DNA from: Sporocytophaga sp.
Lineage (GTDB): Bacteria; Bacteroidota; Bacteroidia; Cytophagales; Cytophagaceae
Assembly: GCA_024707265.1 (NCBI GenBank)
Contig: JANQAB010000004.1
Location: 889,369-953,368 of the forward strand
DNA length: 64,000 bases
Reading direction: 5' to 3'
The notes under the pieces were generated by a model. That model worked only from the letters and a program-made list of their open reading frames with translations, had not been told where the DNA came from and ran no database searches. Every line of letters begins with the position of its first letter. The stretch's first letter is position 1. The translations under genes were made by a program, and so were the position numbers. Of the stretch, positions 51,971 to 61,134 are shown piece after piece.

Positions 51971-52954
51971 ATGATCAAGGACACGGTGAAAATTTTTTCT
52001 CTTAATACAGGAAAGCAATACGCAGAAGATGTTGCAAGTCATCTTGGAATGCATGTCGCATCACACGAAGAGAGGGACTTTGAAGACGGTGAACATAAAA
52101 TAAGATCACTTGAAAGTGTAAGAGGGAAAGAAGTATTCATTATCCAGTCTTTGTTTTCTGATGACACCATGAGTGTAAATGATAAATTGTGCAGACTGCT
52201 TTTTCTGACCGGTTCGTTAAAAGATGCATGCGCTTCGAAAATCACTTTAATAATCCCGTACCTATGTTATGCAAGAAAAGACAGAAAGACCAAAGATAGA
52301 GATCCTGTTACGACCAAATACCTTGCACAAATTATTGAAGCCGTGGGAACTAATCATGTGATAGCATTGGATGTTCACAATCTTCAGGCATATCAGAATT
52401 CCTTCCGTTGCTATACAGATCATCTTGAAGCAAAAATGTTATTCACTGACCATTTTGCTGCACTGGTAGCCAATGATGATATCGTTATTATGTCCCCTGA
52501 TGCTGGAGGAATGAAAAGGGCAGACGCATTTAGCATAAGCCTTGGTAAAAGATTACAAAAAAGAACTTCCTGTCATCTTTATGGAAAAAAAAGAAGTGAA
52601 GGTATAGTAAGTGGGAGCAGCCTTGTCGGAGATGTCAGGAACAAAACTGTAATTATCATAGATGATCTGATCAGCAGCGGAACTACGCTTTCAAGAGCAG
52701 CTGAAGCATGTAAAGCATTCGGTGCTTTAAAAGTATATGCAGCAGCCACACATGGTGTCTTTAGCGAAGCGGCAAATATGAACTTCCAGTCTGATGCACT
52801 TGACAGAATTATAATCACTAATTCCATCCCTGATTTTAAAATCAATAATGATTTAATCCAGAAAAAGATAGAGATTCTTGATACTGTACCATTGATAGCA
52901 GAATGCATACGAAGACTGCATAGAAGTGAGTCAATAACTGACCTAAATCATTAA
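51971..52954 (+). CDS. Ribose-phosphate diphosphokinase-like protein (non-canonical Prs paralogue)
   Basis: A 327-residue enzyme of the PRPP synthase fold, which would make PRPP from ribose-5-phosphate and ATP. Visible features: N-terminal FSLNTGKQYAEDVA, FEDGEHKIR, the ATP-binding YARKDRKTKDRDPVTTKYLA, DVHNLQAYQ, MSPDAGGMKRADAF and the PRPP loop VIIIDDLISSGTT. Compared with housekeeping Prs it lacks the DHA.QIQGFF version of the second motif and has an altered ATP loop, so it is probably an accessory paralogue. It lies close to a phosphoribosyltransferase, a kinase-like gene and a dienelactone-hydrolase-like gene, a combination seen in stress-related clusters of other bacteria. Its 3' end is 6 bp from the convergent kinase gene. 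Confidence 0.87.
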   Translation: MIKDTVKIFSLNTGKQYAEDVASHLGMHVASHEERDFEDGEHKIRSLESVRGKEVFIIQSLFSDDTMSVNDKLCRLLFLTGSLKDACASKITLIIPYLCYARKDRKTKDRDPVTTKYLAQIIEAVGTNHVIALDVHNLQAYQNSFRCYTDHLEAKMLFTDHFAALVANDDIVIMSPDAGGMKRADAFSISLGKRLQKRTSCHLYGKKRSEGIVSGSSLVGDVRNKTVIIIDDLISSGTTLSRAAEACKAFGALKVYAAATHGVFSEAANMNFQSDALDRIIITNSIPDFKINNDLIQKKIEILDTVPLIAECIRRLHRSESITDLNH

Positions 52955-52960
52955 CTCAGA

Positions 52961-53968
52961 CTATTCGGATATGTACTTCTGCGCCCTCATAAGGTAATTC
53001 AGCCCTTTATGTTTCCATTTAAGCGGGTCGTTTCTATGATCATCAAAAAGATGCCGGAATGACAATAAAGCCCGGAGTGTAGCACGAATGCTCTTATAAA
53101 ATGGCACTAACCCTTTATAATAATGATCTTGTAATTCATTCTCGTAAATCTCAAATAATTTTTTCTCTATCTGATTATTCCCTAACATATCACATTCAAG
53201 GGATAAATAAGCAAGCTCTTCAACAGGATCCTGTATTTTAAAATCAGGGTTAAATTCGAGGGCATCAATTATTACTGGTTCTTTCAGAAAACTGATATGT
53301 TCTGGTTTCAGATCTCCATGAACCTCTATTATTCTGGAAGACCTTGATCTTAAATGTTGCTCATTCCTTTGCATGAAATCCAACTGAAGTGTTTTGATGT
53401 TGTCCAGCATTTCACCTGTAATTTCAAATAATGGATTTCTCAGGCTTTCAATATTGTCAGACAGAAAAGTCTCCAATCGGTGTAAATATGCTTGTTCATG
53501 TATTTCTATTTTCCTGGATTGCTTGTAAAATGCAGAGAGCTTTTTTCCCAGAGAGGTTATTTCTTCAATGTTTATCGTTCCTTCACGAAGTCTATAGTCT
53601 AACATCTTCTGGTCAGGTAAACGAATCATCTTAACAAACCATTCTATTGCAGTTCCCTGAGCTTCAAGCTTCAGTCCTGTATCAGTTATCGATAAAGGAA
53701 CTATACCAATGTAAATATCAGGTGCAAGGGCTTTATTGGAAGCGGTTTCTTCCAGACAATTTTTCTGTCTTTTATCAAGTGTAGATAAGTTGAGAAAGGG
53801 ATATGATACCGGCTTTTTCATTTTATATACAAAGTTGTCCGTGATGAAGACATAAGACATATGTGTTTCTTTCAACACAACCTTATTGGTATATTCAGGG
53901 AAGTGACTGCTATCTGATAAAAATTCAACAATTTCGCTGGTGCTTATGTCGTGGCTTCTGTTGCTCAT
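52961..53968 (-). CDS. APH-like kinase family protein
   Basis: A 335-residue soluble protein of the aminoglycoside-phosphotransferase/COG2187-type kinase family. It shows SYVFITDNFVYKMKKPV (glycine-poor nucleotide loop with the Lys), RLPDQKMLDYRLREG and the catalytic VHGDLKPEHI, followed by IIDALEFNPDF with the metal-binding Asp. The substrate is unknown; members occur beside universal stress and phosphoribosyl genes. I take ATG 53968 over GTG 53974. Convergent with the PRPP-synthase-like gene, and followed on the other side by the phosphoribosyltransferase on the same strand. Confidence 0.85.
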   Translation of the reverse strand: MSNRSHDISTSEIVEFLSDSSHFPEYTNKVVLKETHMSYVFITDNFVYKMKKPVSYPFLNLSTLDKRQKNCLEETASNKALAPDIYIGIVPLSITDTGLKLEAQGTAIEWFVKMIRLPDQKMLDYRLREGTINIEEITSLGKKLSAFYKQSRKIEIHEQAYLHRLETFLSDNIESLRNPLFEITGEMLDNIKTLQLDFMQRNEQHLRSRSSRIIEVHGDLKPEHISFLKEPVIIDALEFNPDFKIQDPVEELAYLSLECDMLGNNQIEKKLFEIYENELQDHYYKGLVPFYKSIRATLRALLSFRHLFDDHRNDPLKWKHKGLNYLMRAQKYISE

Positions 53969-54097
53969 TTGCACATAATCCTTTCAGATAGATAAAACTT
54001 CTCTTACTTGTTATAAGAATCTTCCAGCGAAATGCAGGTATAAATTTTCAGGTTGAAGGTGGATAGTATATATGCAGCTTCTTCAGTCTTAATACTG

Positions 54098-54751
54098 TTA
54101 AGAAGAAGGTGATTTGTGAAGGAAAGATACAACTTCTTCGTCAGTGCTCTGATGAAAATCATAATAAACCTGGCCTACAGCATAATAGGAGGAAGGCACT
54201 TCCAGTACAATGACTTCATCTGCAAGTTCATCGATCAGGTCTGCGTAATTGTTACCTGAAACAGGAGCAGCTACAATGAGTTCTGATACCTGCTGCTTGC
54301 GGCACAATTGGAGGATAGGTGCAATGGTAGAGCCTGTGGCTATTCCATCGTCCACTATAATGACCGTGCGGTTTTTCATTTCCGGAAGTGGTTTACCGTC
54401 TCTGTATTCCATAATCCTTCTTTTTATCTCCTGAAGCCGATCATCGATTAAAGCTTTAACGGTTGATTCAGGCAAGCGTCTTCCCAGAGCAGATAGATAT
54501 ACAGACTCATCTTCCGTCACTGCTCCACAGGCGAGTTCGGGCTGACCGGGATATGGAAGTTTTTTAGCAATTACAATGGACAGTTCTCCATTGATAATCC
54601 TGGCAACGTGATAGGCTACTTCCACACCACCTCTGGGTATACCCAGTACCAATGCATTTTTATTTTTAAATTTAGATGACAATTCGTTTCCAAGCTGAAT
54701 GCCAGCATCTTGCCTGTTTGTAAAAATACGGCTTGTGTCACTTCCTAACAT
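54098..54751 (-). CDS. Phosphoribosyltransferase family protein
   Basis: A 217-residue type I phosphoribosyltransferase. The PRPP loop reads VIIVDDGIATGSTI with the two acidic residues, and the N-terminal part has LGIPRGGVEVAYHVA and GQPELACGAVTEDE, the pattern of the COG1926 group. Such proteins occur fused to or beside dienelactone-hydrolase-like proteins, as here (54796), in stress-response clusters. The acceptor base is not known. Confidence 0.92.
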   Translation of the reverse strand: MLGSDTSRIFTNRQDAGIQLGNELSSKFKNKNALVLGIPRGGVEVAYHVARIINGELSIVIAKKLPYPGQPELACGAVTEDESVYLSALGRRLPESTVKALIDDRLQEIKRRIMEYRDGKPLPEMKNRTVIIVDDGIATGSTIAPILQLCRKQQVSELIVAAPVSGNNYADLIDELADEVIVLEVPSSYYAVGQVYYDFHQSTDEEVVSFLHKSPSS

Positions 54752-54795
54752 AAGATTTTATTTCTAGGGTATCAATGATCACTTAAATTGTGCTT

Positions 54796-55444
54796 TTATT
54801 TTACATTTTCCTTAAACCAGTTGCCGGCAAGTTCAGCAACTTCTTCCAGTTTGCCAGACTCTTCAAACAGGTGCGTAGCCCCTGGAACGACTACCATATT
54901 TTTTTTTCTTTGATCCCAATAGAGCAAAAGCTTCTTCGTTCAATTCCAGAACAGTCTTATCATTTCCTCCGACAATAAACAAAGTGGCTGCATTTACTTC
55001 TTCCAGATACGGTAAAGCAAGATCCGGTCGGCCGCCTCGTGAGACAACAGCTTTTATTTTACTTTCCATCGTTGATGCTGCAGCCAGGGCAGAAGCAGCA
55101 CCTGTACTGGAACCAAACAATCCTACAGGGAAATCTTTTGTTCTTTCATTTTCCTTAAGCCAGTTACAAGTATTAACAAGTCTTTGGGTAAGGAGAGAAA
55201 TGTTAAACCTGGTGCTGTAATTAAGACTTTCGTCATAGGTAAGCAGGTCAAACAATAATGTTGCAAAACCTTTTTGTTGAAGAACTTTAGCAACAAAATT
55301 ATTCCTGGGACTAAGCCTGCTGCTGCCACTCCCATGAGAAAATAAAATAATGCCCGTCGCTTTCGCCGGAATAGTAAGAATTCCTTTTAACTCAATGGAG
55401 TCTACCTGAATCACTAATTCTCTATCAAATGCAGATTGGATCAT
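54796..55444 (-). CDS. Dienelactone hydrolase-like alpha/beta hydrolase, frameshifted at an A9 run
   Basis: About 216 residues once joined. Features of the alpha/beta hydrolase fold: HGSGSSRLSPRN, the nucleophile elbow GLFGSSTGAASA with Ser, VVSRGGRPDLA and LFIVGGNDKTVL with Asp. The frame breaks at nine A on the coding strand (54899-54907). With eight, it continues GSKKKNMVVVPGATHLFEES, giving the catalytic His in ATHLF, and then ends at 54796-54798. As read, the protein would lose its catalytic His. It lies beside the phosphoribosyltransferase, with about 45 bp between, in the same direction. The substrate is unknown. Confidence 0.86.
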
Positions 55445-55807
55445 GGTTTCAGTTGGTGTTTATAGAGCAAACCGTTAAGCTATCAGGATGTTTTTAAAAA
55501 AGCAGAAAGCGGAAGGCTTAAAGCTGAAAGTTAAAGGTTGAAAGTAAAAAGTTAAAAATTGCTGAAAGCTTGATTTTAGCTTTCAGGCATGTTTTCTCGG
55601 TAAAAACGGATTATGGTTTTAGTTTTCTTTTTTCTAAGGGAAGTAGTTTTTTTAAGAGGAAATGTCCTAATATTTCTGAAGCGAGATTAATTGGATTAGT
55701 GGGATTTGATTTAACCCTGAAAATCCCGATTCAAATTTTTGCCAGATAAAGAGACCTTGCCCTGATTTTAATAATTGAACCAGTAGTAGACTAGCATCTA
55801 TACAAAA
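55445..55807. other. Intergenic region with repeats and a hairpin
   Basis: Includes the A-rich repeat at 55498-55590 and a 9-bp perfect hairpin (55562-55570 with 55578-55586). No gene seen. Confidence 0.5.
55498..55590. repeat. A-rich GCTGAAAGTTAAAGG/AAAAGTTAAAA repeat
   Basis: Imperfect units AAAGCGGAAGGC, GCTGAAAGTTAAAGGTTGAAAGTAAAAAG and a terminal short palindrome, of the same family as 15472-15720. Confidence 0.7.
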
Positions 55808-57164
55808 TCAGGGAAGGGTTTTTCCATCTTTAGAGTATTCTTTGGTTATGCCTTTGATAAAATCTTCTTTTCTTAAAATAAAATCATTCCTGTTCACTGC
55901 CATCAAAGAAACATAACGGATTACATTTGTAATGGATCCACCGGATAGCTCATAACTTTCTGCAATTGTCCTGAGATTTACTTCTTCATCTAATTTCATT
56001 TCAGCTGGTAAAGAATTTTTCCATAAGTCGAATCGCATCGTAGCATCTGGCATTTGGAAATGTATGAACGATTGAAATCTTCTTGTGAATGCATCATCCA
56101 TGTTATTCTTAAGATTAGTAGCAAGAATGATCAATCCGGGATAGTCTTCAATTCTTTGTAATAAATATGAAATTTCCTGATTGGCATATCTGTCATGTGC
56201 GTCTTTGGTCTGAGTCCTCTTGCCAAATAAGGCATCTGCTTCATCAAAGAATAATATCCAGTTTTGTCTTTCTGCCCTGTTAAAGATATTCGCAAGGTTC
56301 TTTTCAGTTTCTCCTATGTATTTAGATACGACCATGGACAAATCAATTCTATATACATCCAGATTGTTTGCTTTTCCCAGCAAGGCTGCTGTTAATGTTT
56401 TACCTGTTCCGGGCGGACCGTAAAACTATGCTCTATATCCTAATTTTATTTTTTTTGATAATCCGTAATGGTAAAGAACTTTTTTTTCCATGCCTAATCC
56501 ATGCATTTATTTCTTCAATCTCTTCTATTGTTTTTTCATCTAATATAAGATCATCCCATTCTTGTCTTGATTCAAGTATGCTTGCTGGAAAAGAAGTAGT
56601 GTATTCCGGTTTAAATGATTTTGCTGTTGCTATAAAATGTATTGTCTCCTGAGTTGGCAATACAGCCTTACAAGTAAATGGATCTATGGGTGAAGGATTG
56701 AAAAACTCAATTAAATTTTGCTGTATCAGTTTGCAATTGGTATTGAAATATTTCAATAGACCTATTCTCTGTGTGGCGTCATCTCCGGCCAATAGGAATA
56801 ATACTGTTTCTATTGTGGGGATTAATCCGTGATAATTTTTAGTATTACCGGTGATGCCTCCGACAAAGGAAAGAATATGATTTTTATTCTCACAGTGAAT
56901 AACCAGGTTGTCAAGTAATCCCGGATACAACGTTGGGGCCAGCGCAGTTGCAATCGTGATTCTCTCAAGACCAGTTAAAGTATGAGTTTGAATGATTCTT
57001 CCATAAGGAGAATTATCCGGAATGGTAAAATTTATGTTTTCAGGGATTAATTCTTTCTGATCTTTTTGGAGGAGATTGTTTATACGGAAGTTAATCAGAT
57101 TCTGAAGAATTTCGAAATCCTGAAAAAGACAGGTGCTTTGGATATCCAGGCGTTGAGTTGTCAT
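55808..57164 (-). pseudogene. AAA+ ATPase of the contractile-injection-system (Afp15-like) type, broken
   Basis: About 452 codons in two frames. The N-terminal part (57164-56433) is a substrate-handling or regulatory region ending INAWIRHGKK. The C-terminal part is a single AAA+ domain: Walker A GPPGTGKTLTA, KYIGETEKNLANIFNRAE, Walker B ILFFDEADALFGKR, YLLQRIEDYPGLIILATN, arginine finger DDAFTRRFQS. Two lesions lie between: a run of eight A on the coding strand (56480-56487) that is one base too long, and an in-frame TAG at 56426-56428 six codons further, one change from TTG (Leu, expected in RALFYGPPG). The domain resembles ATPases of extracellular contractile injection systems, but no tail or sheath genes are present here. 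With both a frameshift and a nonsense codon it is likely a real pseudogene. Confidence 0.82.
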
Positions 57165-57230
57165 TAGACCTAAATATAGATTTAATTTTGATGTTAATAT
57201 AATTATAATAAATTTGTCATAATGCTGTGA

Positions 57231-57428
57231 ATTTTTAATACTGGCACAAAAAGTGAAACGCTAAAAAGGGTATTACCTAAAAATAAGAATAACGGCACTC
57301 AGGGGACCAATATGGATCTTTGGGCTGACTGCGGAAAGAGTAATGCTCAAGTGGTCGGTGGTGACAGCAGACTTTCCATGACATTCATTCCGGTACCAAT
57401 CAACACGGGACAAGTCCGACAACTATGA
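57231..57428 (+). pseudogene. Unidentified reading-frame remnant
   Basis: A 65-codon open stretch without start, ending at TGA 57426-57428, with protein-like composition (GTQGTNMDLWADCGKSNAQ, SMTFIPVPI). I cannot name the family. It could be the end of a gene whose 5' part was lost, or chance. Confidence 0.35.
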
Positions 57429-57441
57429 GAATAGGCAAAGC

Positions 57442-57856
57442 ATGAAAAAGATAATTCTAATAGTTGCAGTTGGATTTTTTTCTTTTTAATTGCAGTAAGA
57501 AAAGTAATATGAGCAAAGTAGAATCTATTCAGGAAATAAAGGAAAACAAAGGCAAAGACTTAACTGTAGTGGGAACTTACAAACCTGTTAGTTTAAGTCA
57601 GAAGTCAGGTACAGAAGTACATTCAGGACATTATAAGATAGAGGTAAATGATACACTATCGATTGTATTACTGCCACCTTATAATCCTGAATCCAAAAGG
57701 CCCTCTGATGAAGTTCAGAAGTTTGAAGGTAAAAGAGTAAAGGTCAATGGAACCATCTCTGATAAGACCTATATGGAACCTCCTTTCATTGGGAAAGAGC
57801 CTTTAACTTTATCCCTTCCTTGTTTTACTGAAATTAAGTCCATAGAGCTTGAATAG
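57442..57856 (+). CDS. Small lipoprotein, frameshifted at a T7 run
   Basis: About 138 residues. The ATG at 57442 begins MKKIILIVAVGFF; the frame is lost at seven T (57475-57481) and, with six, continues FLFNCSKKSN, giving a lipobox with Cys. The remaining protein (VESIQEIKENKGKDLTVVGTYKPVSL, EGKRVKVNGTI) is an OB-fold-like small domain, possibly like outer-membrane lipoproteins of the NlpE/BOF type (tentative). No partner is obvious. Confidence 0.72.
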
Positions 57857-58033
57857 ACTGTTTTTTCCTAATGCTTTATTTTCCTACCTTAGCTTTTATT
57901 CAAAGGGTATTAAAGGATAAACTTGACCAAACAGTCCTGTTTATTTCTTAATCTTATAATCCCCGTTCAGACAAATAAAGGCTGTCAAAAAATCAGAAAA
58001 GCTCTGATAAAATTTATGAGTCAGAATTAATGT
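57857..58033. other. Intergenic, with a degenerate copy of the TAATCC...GTTCAGACAA motif
   Basis: Sequence around 57949-57978 carries ATAATCCCCGTTCAGACAA, a partial copy of the motif in the array that follows. Confidence 0.5.
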
Positions 58034-58997
58034 ATTCCTATTCCTATTCGAAGATAATCCTGTCTATCCTATAATCCCATGGATCCCAGTTCAGACAAAT
58101 GGAAGATGTGTTTCTTTATATCCACTGAGAAGTTTTCAATTTTACCAATAAATCAGAACATCTACTCGACTTTGATGTAATTATAGATAGGAGTACATTG
58201 CTTTGGTGCGACCCCTTCAGGGTCGTATGTTATTTGTCAGTTCTAATCTATAAACATTTGACTTCTTCGAGGTCAGAACTTTTCTATACTTTCATAAATT
58301 TTCTATAATTGATACACGGAGCAAATAAATAAATTCCTATTCCTATTCGAAGATAATCCTGTCTATCCTATAATCCCATGGATCCCAGTTCAGACAAATG
58401 GAAGATGTGTTTCTTTATATCCACTGAGAAGTTTTCCATTTTACCAATAAATCAGAACATCTACTCGACTTTGATGTAATTATAGATAGGAGTACATTGC
58501 TTTGGTGCGCCCCCTTCAGGGTCGTATGTTTTTTTTCTGTTCTTATCTATAAACATTTGACCACTTCGAGGTCAGAACTTTTCTATACTTTCATAAATTT
58601 TCTATAATTGATACACGGAGCAAATAAATAAATTCCTATTCCTATTCGAAGATAATCCTGTCTATCCTATAATCCCATGGATCCCAGTTCAGACAAATGG
58701 AAGATGTGTTTCTTTATATCCACTGAGAAGTTTTCCATTTTACCAATAAATCAGAACATCTACTCGACTTTGATGTAATTATAGATAGGAGTGTATTGCC
58801 TTGGTGCGACCCCTTCAGGGTCGTATGTTTTTTTTTCTGTTCTTATCTATAAACATTTGACCTCTTCGAGGTCAGAACTTTTCTATACTTTCATAAATTT
58901 TCTATAATTGATACACGGAGCAAATAAATAAATTTCTATCCTATTCGAAGGTAATCCTGTCTATCCTATACTCCCATGAATCCCAGTTCAGACAATT
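58034..58997. repeat. Tandem array of a ~299-bp hairpin repeat, three units and a partial fourth
   Basis: Units begin at 58034, 58333 and 58632 with a partial one at 58932, giving a period of 299, 299 and 300 bp, nearly identical. Each unit holds, in order, ATTCCTATTCGAAGATAATCC, CCCAGTTCAGACAA, a first hairpin (CGACCC-CTTCA-GGGTCG), a second one (TGACCTCTTCGAGGTCA, or variants), and CTATAATTGATACACGGAGC. There is no credible frame. Related elements lie at 38591-39010, 57949-57978 and 61985-62068. Confidence 0.9.
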
Positions 58998-59003
58998 TTC
59001 CCT

Positions 59004-60137
59004 TTATTTGGTACCAAAGCTTGAGGATGCACTTGGTTTCATTTTTCCCTCAAGTACAAGTTCAATCGCTTTTTTTAAATCGTCAAGTGGAATGGTGTCT
59101 GTCTTCCAGCCATAAGGATATGTAAAATGTGAACCTGTTTTTTTGTCTTTTTCACAAAGTAAATGTTTGGGGCCATTCGGAAGTTCAATTGTCTTCTCAA
59201 TCATAAACGTCCTTTCAACTTTGTCTCCGGCTTTGGTCAATAAATAAACTTTATAAGAAATGTCCAGGGTTTCTTCCGGGTCAACAAGGTATTTCCAGAC
59301 CGCCACTTTTTGTCCATTCCAATCAGACTCATCAATTGCTATATTTTTGTATTTCATATCGTCTTCCGACAATTCCTTTCTTTTATAAGCAATCTTCATA
59401 AGGTCGAAAACGCTGTCAGCTTTAGCATATTCTTTTCCTGCGTTGTAGGCTTTAATTAATTTTGGATAATATTCGTAGTCTTTGGGATTAAGAGCTATAG
59501 CCTTAGTATAAGCATTCGCAGACTTTTTATAGTTTTTGGTATAGGTGAATTCAAGTTGTCCGATACTTTGAAGAGTTGTTATATAATAGCTGTTGTGCGG
59601 TGAGACTTTATCCAATGCTTCATAATATAATTCCAGCGCTTTTTTAAAGTCTTGTTTTCCGTGGTAAATATAGGCTACCCAAAAAAACGGTTCACCGAAG
59701 GTGTTCGGCAGTTTCGTTGCTTCAATAAAAAAATCCAATGCTTTATCCTCCTGGCCCTGATACCTGTAAATCTGACCTTTTTGATTCATGAATTCTTGAT
59801 TATTCGGTTCTTTTTTTAAAGCAATGTCTATTTCCTTTAATGCTTCAACATATTTTTCTTGATAACAAAGAGAAACTCCTTTATGAAAATGTACAAAACC
59901 ATTGTCAAGCCCTTTGGCAATCGCCTTGTCATAAAACTCAATTGCTTTGTCATCATTTTCGAGCTGGAAGAATGCATACCCTACCATATACAATTCCTCA
60001 GACGTTAATTTGTCTGCTTTCTTTTCAAGTTTAACAAGTTCTTTGTAATCCTTGCTATTGTATAGTTCTGTTACTTTCTGTCCGTATGAAAACGAATAAA
60101 GCAAAATTGTAAAAGTGAATGTGATTACATTTTTCAT
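59004..60137 (-). CDS. TPR-repeat protein, secreted
   Basis: A 377-residue protein with a signal peptide (cut after SYG, about residue 19) and about six tetratricopeptide repeats (residues 45-245): ELYMVGYAFFQLENDDKAIEFYDKAIAKG, GFVHFHKGVSLCYQEKYVEALKEIDIALKKEP, AYIYHGKQDFKKALELYYEAL, ANAYTKAIALNP. The C-terminal part (about 265-370) is a beta-rich unknown domain. TPRs mediate protein binding, so an envelope or periplasmic adaptor role is inferred. Its 3' end directly abuts the repeat array. Confidence 0.87.
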   Translation of the reverse strand: MKNVITFTFTILLYSFSYGQKVTELYNSKDYKELVKLEKKADKLTSEELYMVGYAFFQLENDDKAIEFYDKAIAKGLDNGFVHFHKGVSLCYQEKYVEALKEIDIALKKEPNNQEFMNQKGQIYRYQGQEDKALDFFIEATKLPNTFGEPFFWVAYIYHGKQDFKKALELYYEALDKVSPHNSYYITTLQSIGQLEFTYTKNYKKSANAYTKAIALNPKDYEYYPKLIKAYNAGKEYAKADSVFDLMKIAYKRKELSEDDMKYKNIAIDESDWNGQKVAVWKYLVDPEETLDISYKVYLLTKAGDKVERTFMIEKTIELPNGPKHLLCEKDKKTGSHFTYPYGWKTDTIPLDDLKKAIELVLEGKMKPSASSSFGTK

Positions 60138-60386
60138 AGTCTGTTTTTTTGGGGGTATTGGCTATAATTAAGATATATACCAATGCAAAAAATAATCTAT
60201 TTATATCTACTAAAATACTTATTTACGGTGTAAATTCAAAAGTCTAATTTCAGACGGAGAAGTTACCTTGTCACTATTGCCTGTCAGGGGTGATAGTGTG
60301 TCTCCAGAAGGTAGAAATGATTTTTTGATCTATATGAAGTCCGGATTGTTTAAAATCCTTTAATTTTGTATGAGCTTATTAAATTG

Positions 60387-60840
60387 ATGAGTGTTATGCT
60401 ATTTGACCCCAACAACCATGTGATAAAACTTTGTGCTCAAGGAATGGACTTTGAGGGAGAAGGTAAAAGGGAAGAGGCTTTAAAAACTCTTTCAAAGGGC
60501 ATGGGATGAAGCTATAAATGATTTAGAGAAATTTACTTCTGCACATTATATAGCCAGACATCAAAAGAATACTGCTGGAAAATTAAAGTGGGACGAAATC
60601 GCTTTATGTCTGGCGTTAAATGTTAATGACGAAAATGTAAAAGGGCTATATCCTTCTTTGTATCTGAATGTTGGGAAATGTCATGAAGATTTGAATGATT
60701 TTGACAATGCAAGAAAGAATTATGAATTAGCACATTCCTATATTCATTTTCTTCCAGATGACGGATATGGTAAAATGATAAAAGACGGAATATTGAATGG
60801 ATTTGCAAGAGTGAAATCATCTAATACCAACGGAGATTAA
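60387..60840 (+). CDS. Short TPR-like protein (often labelled rRNA adenine methyltransferase), frameshifted at a GGG
   Basis: About 151 codons. ATG at 60387 begins MSVMLFDPNNHVIKLCAQGMDFEGEGKREEALKTLSK; the frame is lost at a GGG (60497-60499) where GG would continue AWDEAINDLEKFTSAHYIARHQKN and on to LYLNVGKCHEDLNDFDNARKNYELA. This matches a small Bacteroidota/Firmicutes family of TPR-like proteins, sometimes mislabelled rRNA adenine methyltransferase; it has no SAM-binding motif. Function unknown. Confidence 0.8.
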
Positions 60841-60916
60841 AAAAAATAACTGCTCATGTTAATATTACACTATTTAAAAACAAAAAATGCAGGTTAATTA
60901 CAGCCCTTTTTTTGTT

Positions 60917-60947
60917 TTGTTCCTTTAAAGATATTTCTTTAAATTTG
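60917..60947 (+). promoter_or_regulatory. Candidate Bacteroidota promoter (TTG-N20-TAAATTTG)
   Basis: TTG at 60917-60919 and TAAATTTG at 60940-60947 with a 20-base spacer fit the -33/-7 consensus, about 190 bp upstream of the PhyH-like start at 61135. This is the best-spaced pair I found. Confidence 0.55.
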
Positions 60948-61134
60948 CCCCTATGAGAATGACCGTAATGCTATAATATTCCTTCCAGGCTTAGTTCTTT
61001 AAGCAATGCGCTTTATTTATACTACAAAGCGTACATTTCCATTATTTATTCATTTTATTATTAATCATATAACCATGTACACTGGTCAACAGAATCTGTT
61101 GCTGTCCTGGGTATGGTTATTTAACAAATACATT

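Noticed and set aside
57303..57319. A GGGGACCAATAT stretch as a second IS end
   Set aside because: It shares only a short segment with the inverted repeat and has no partner.
58034..58997. The 299-bp repeats as CRISPR or rRNA-related
   Set aside because: Repeats are too long, contiguous and without spacers, and show no rRNA similarity that I can see.
61006..61134. An upstream start for the PhyH-like gene
   Set aside because: The extra 43 residues are hydrophobic and unlike the family, and the ATG at 61135 begins exactly at the family start.
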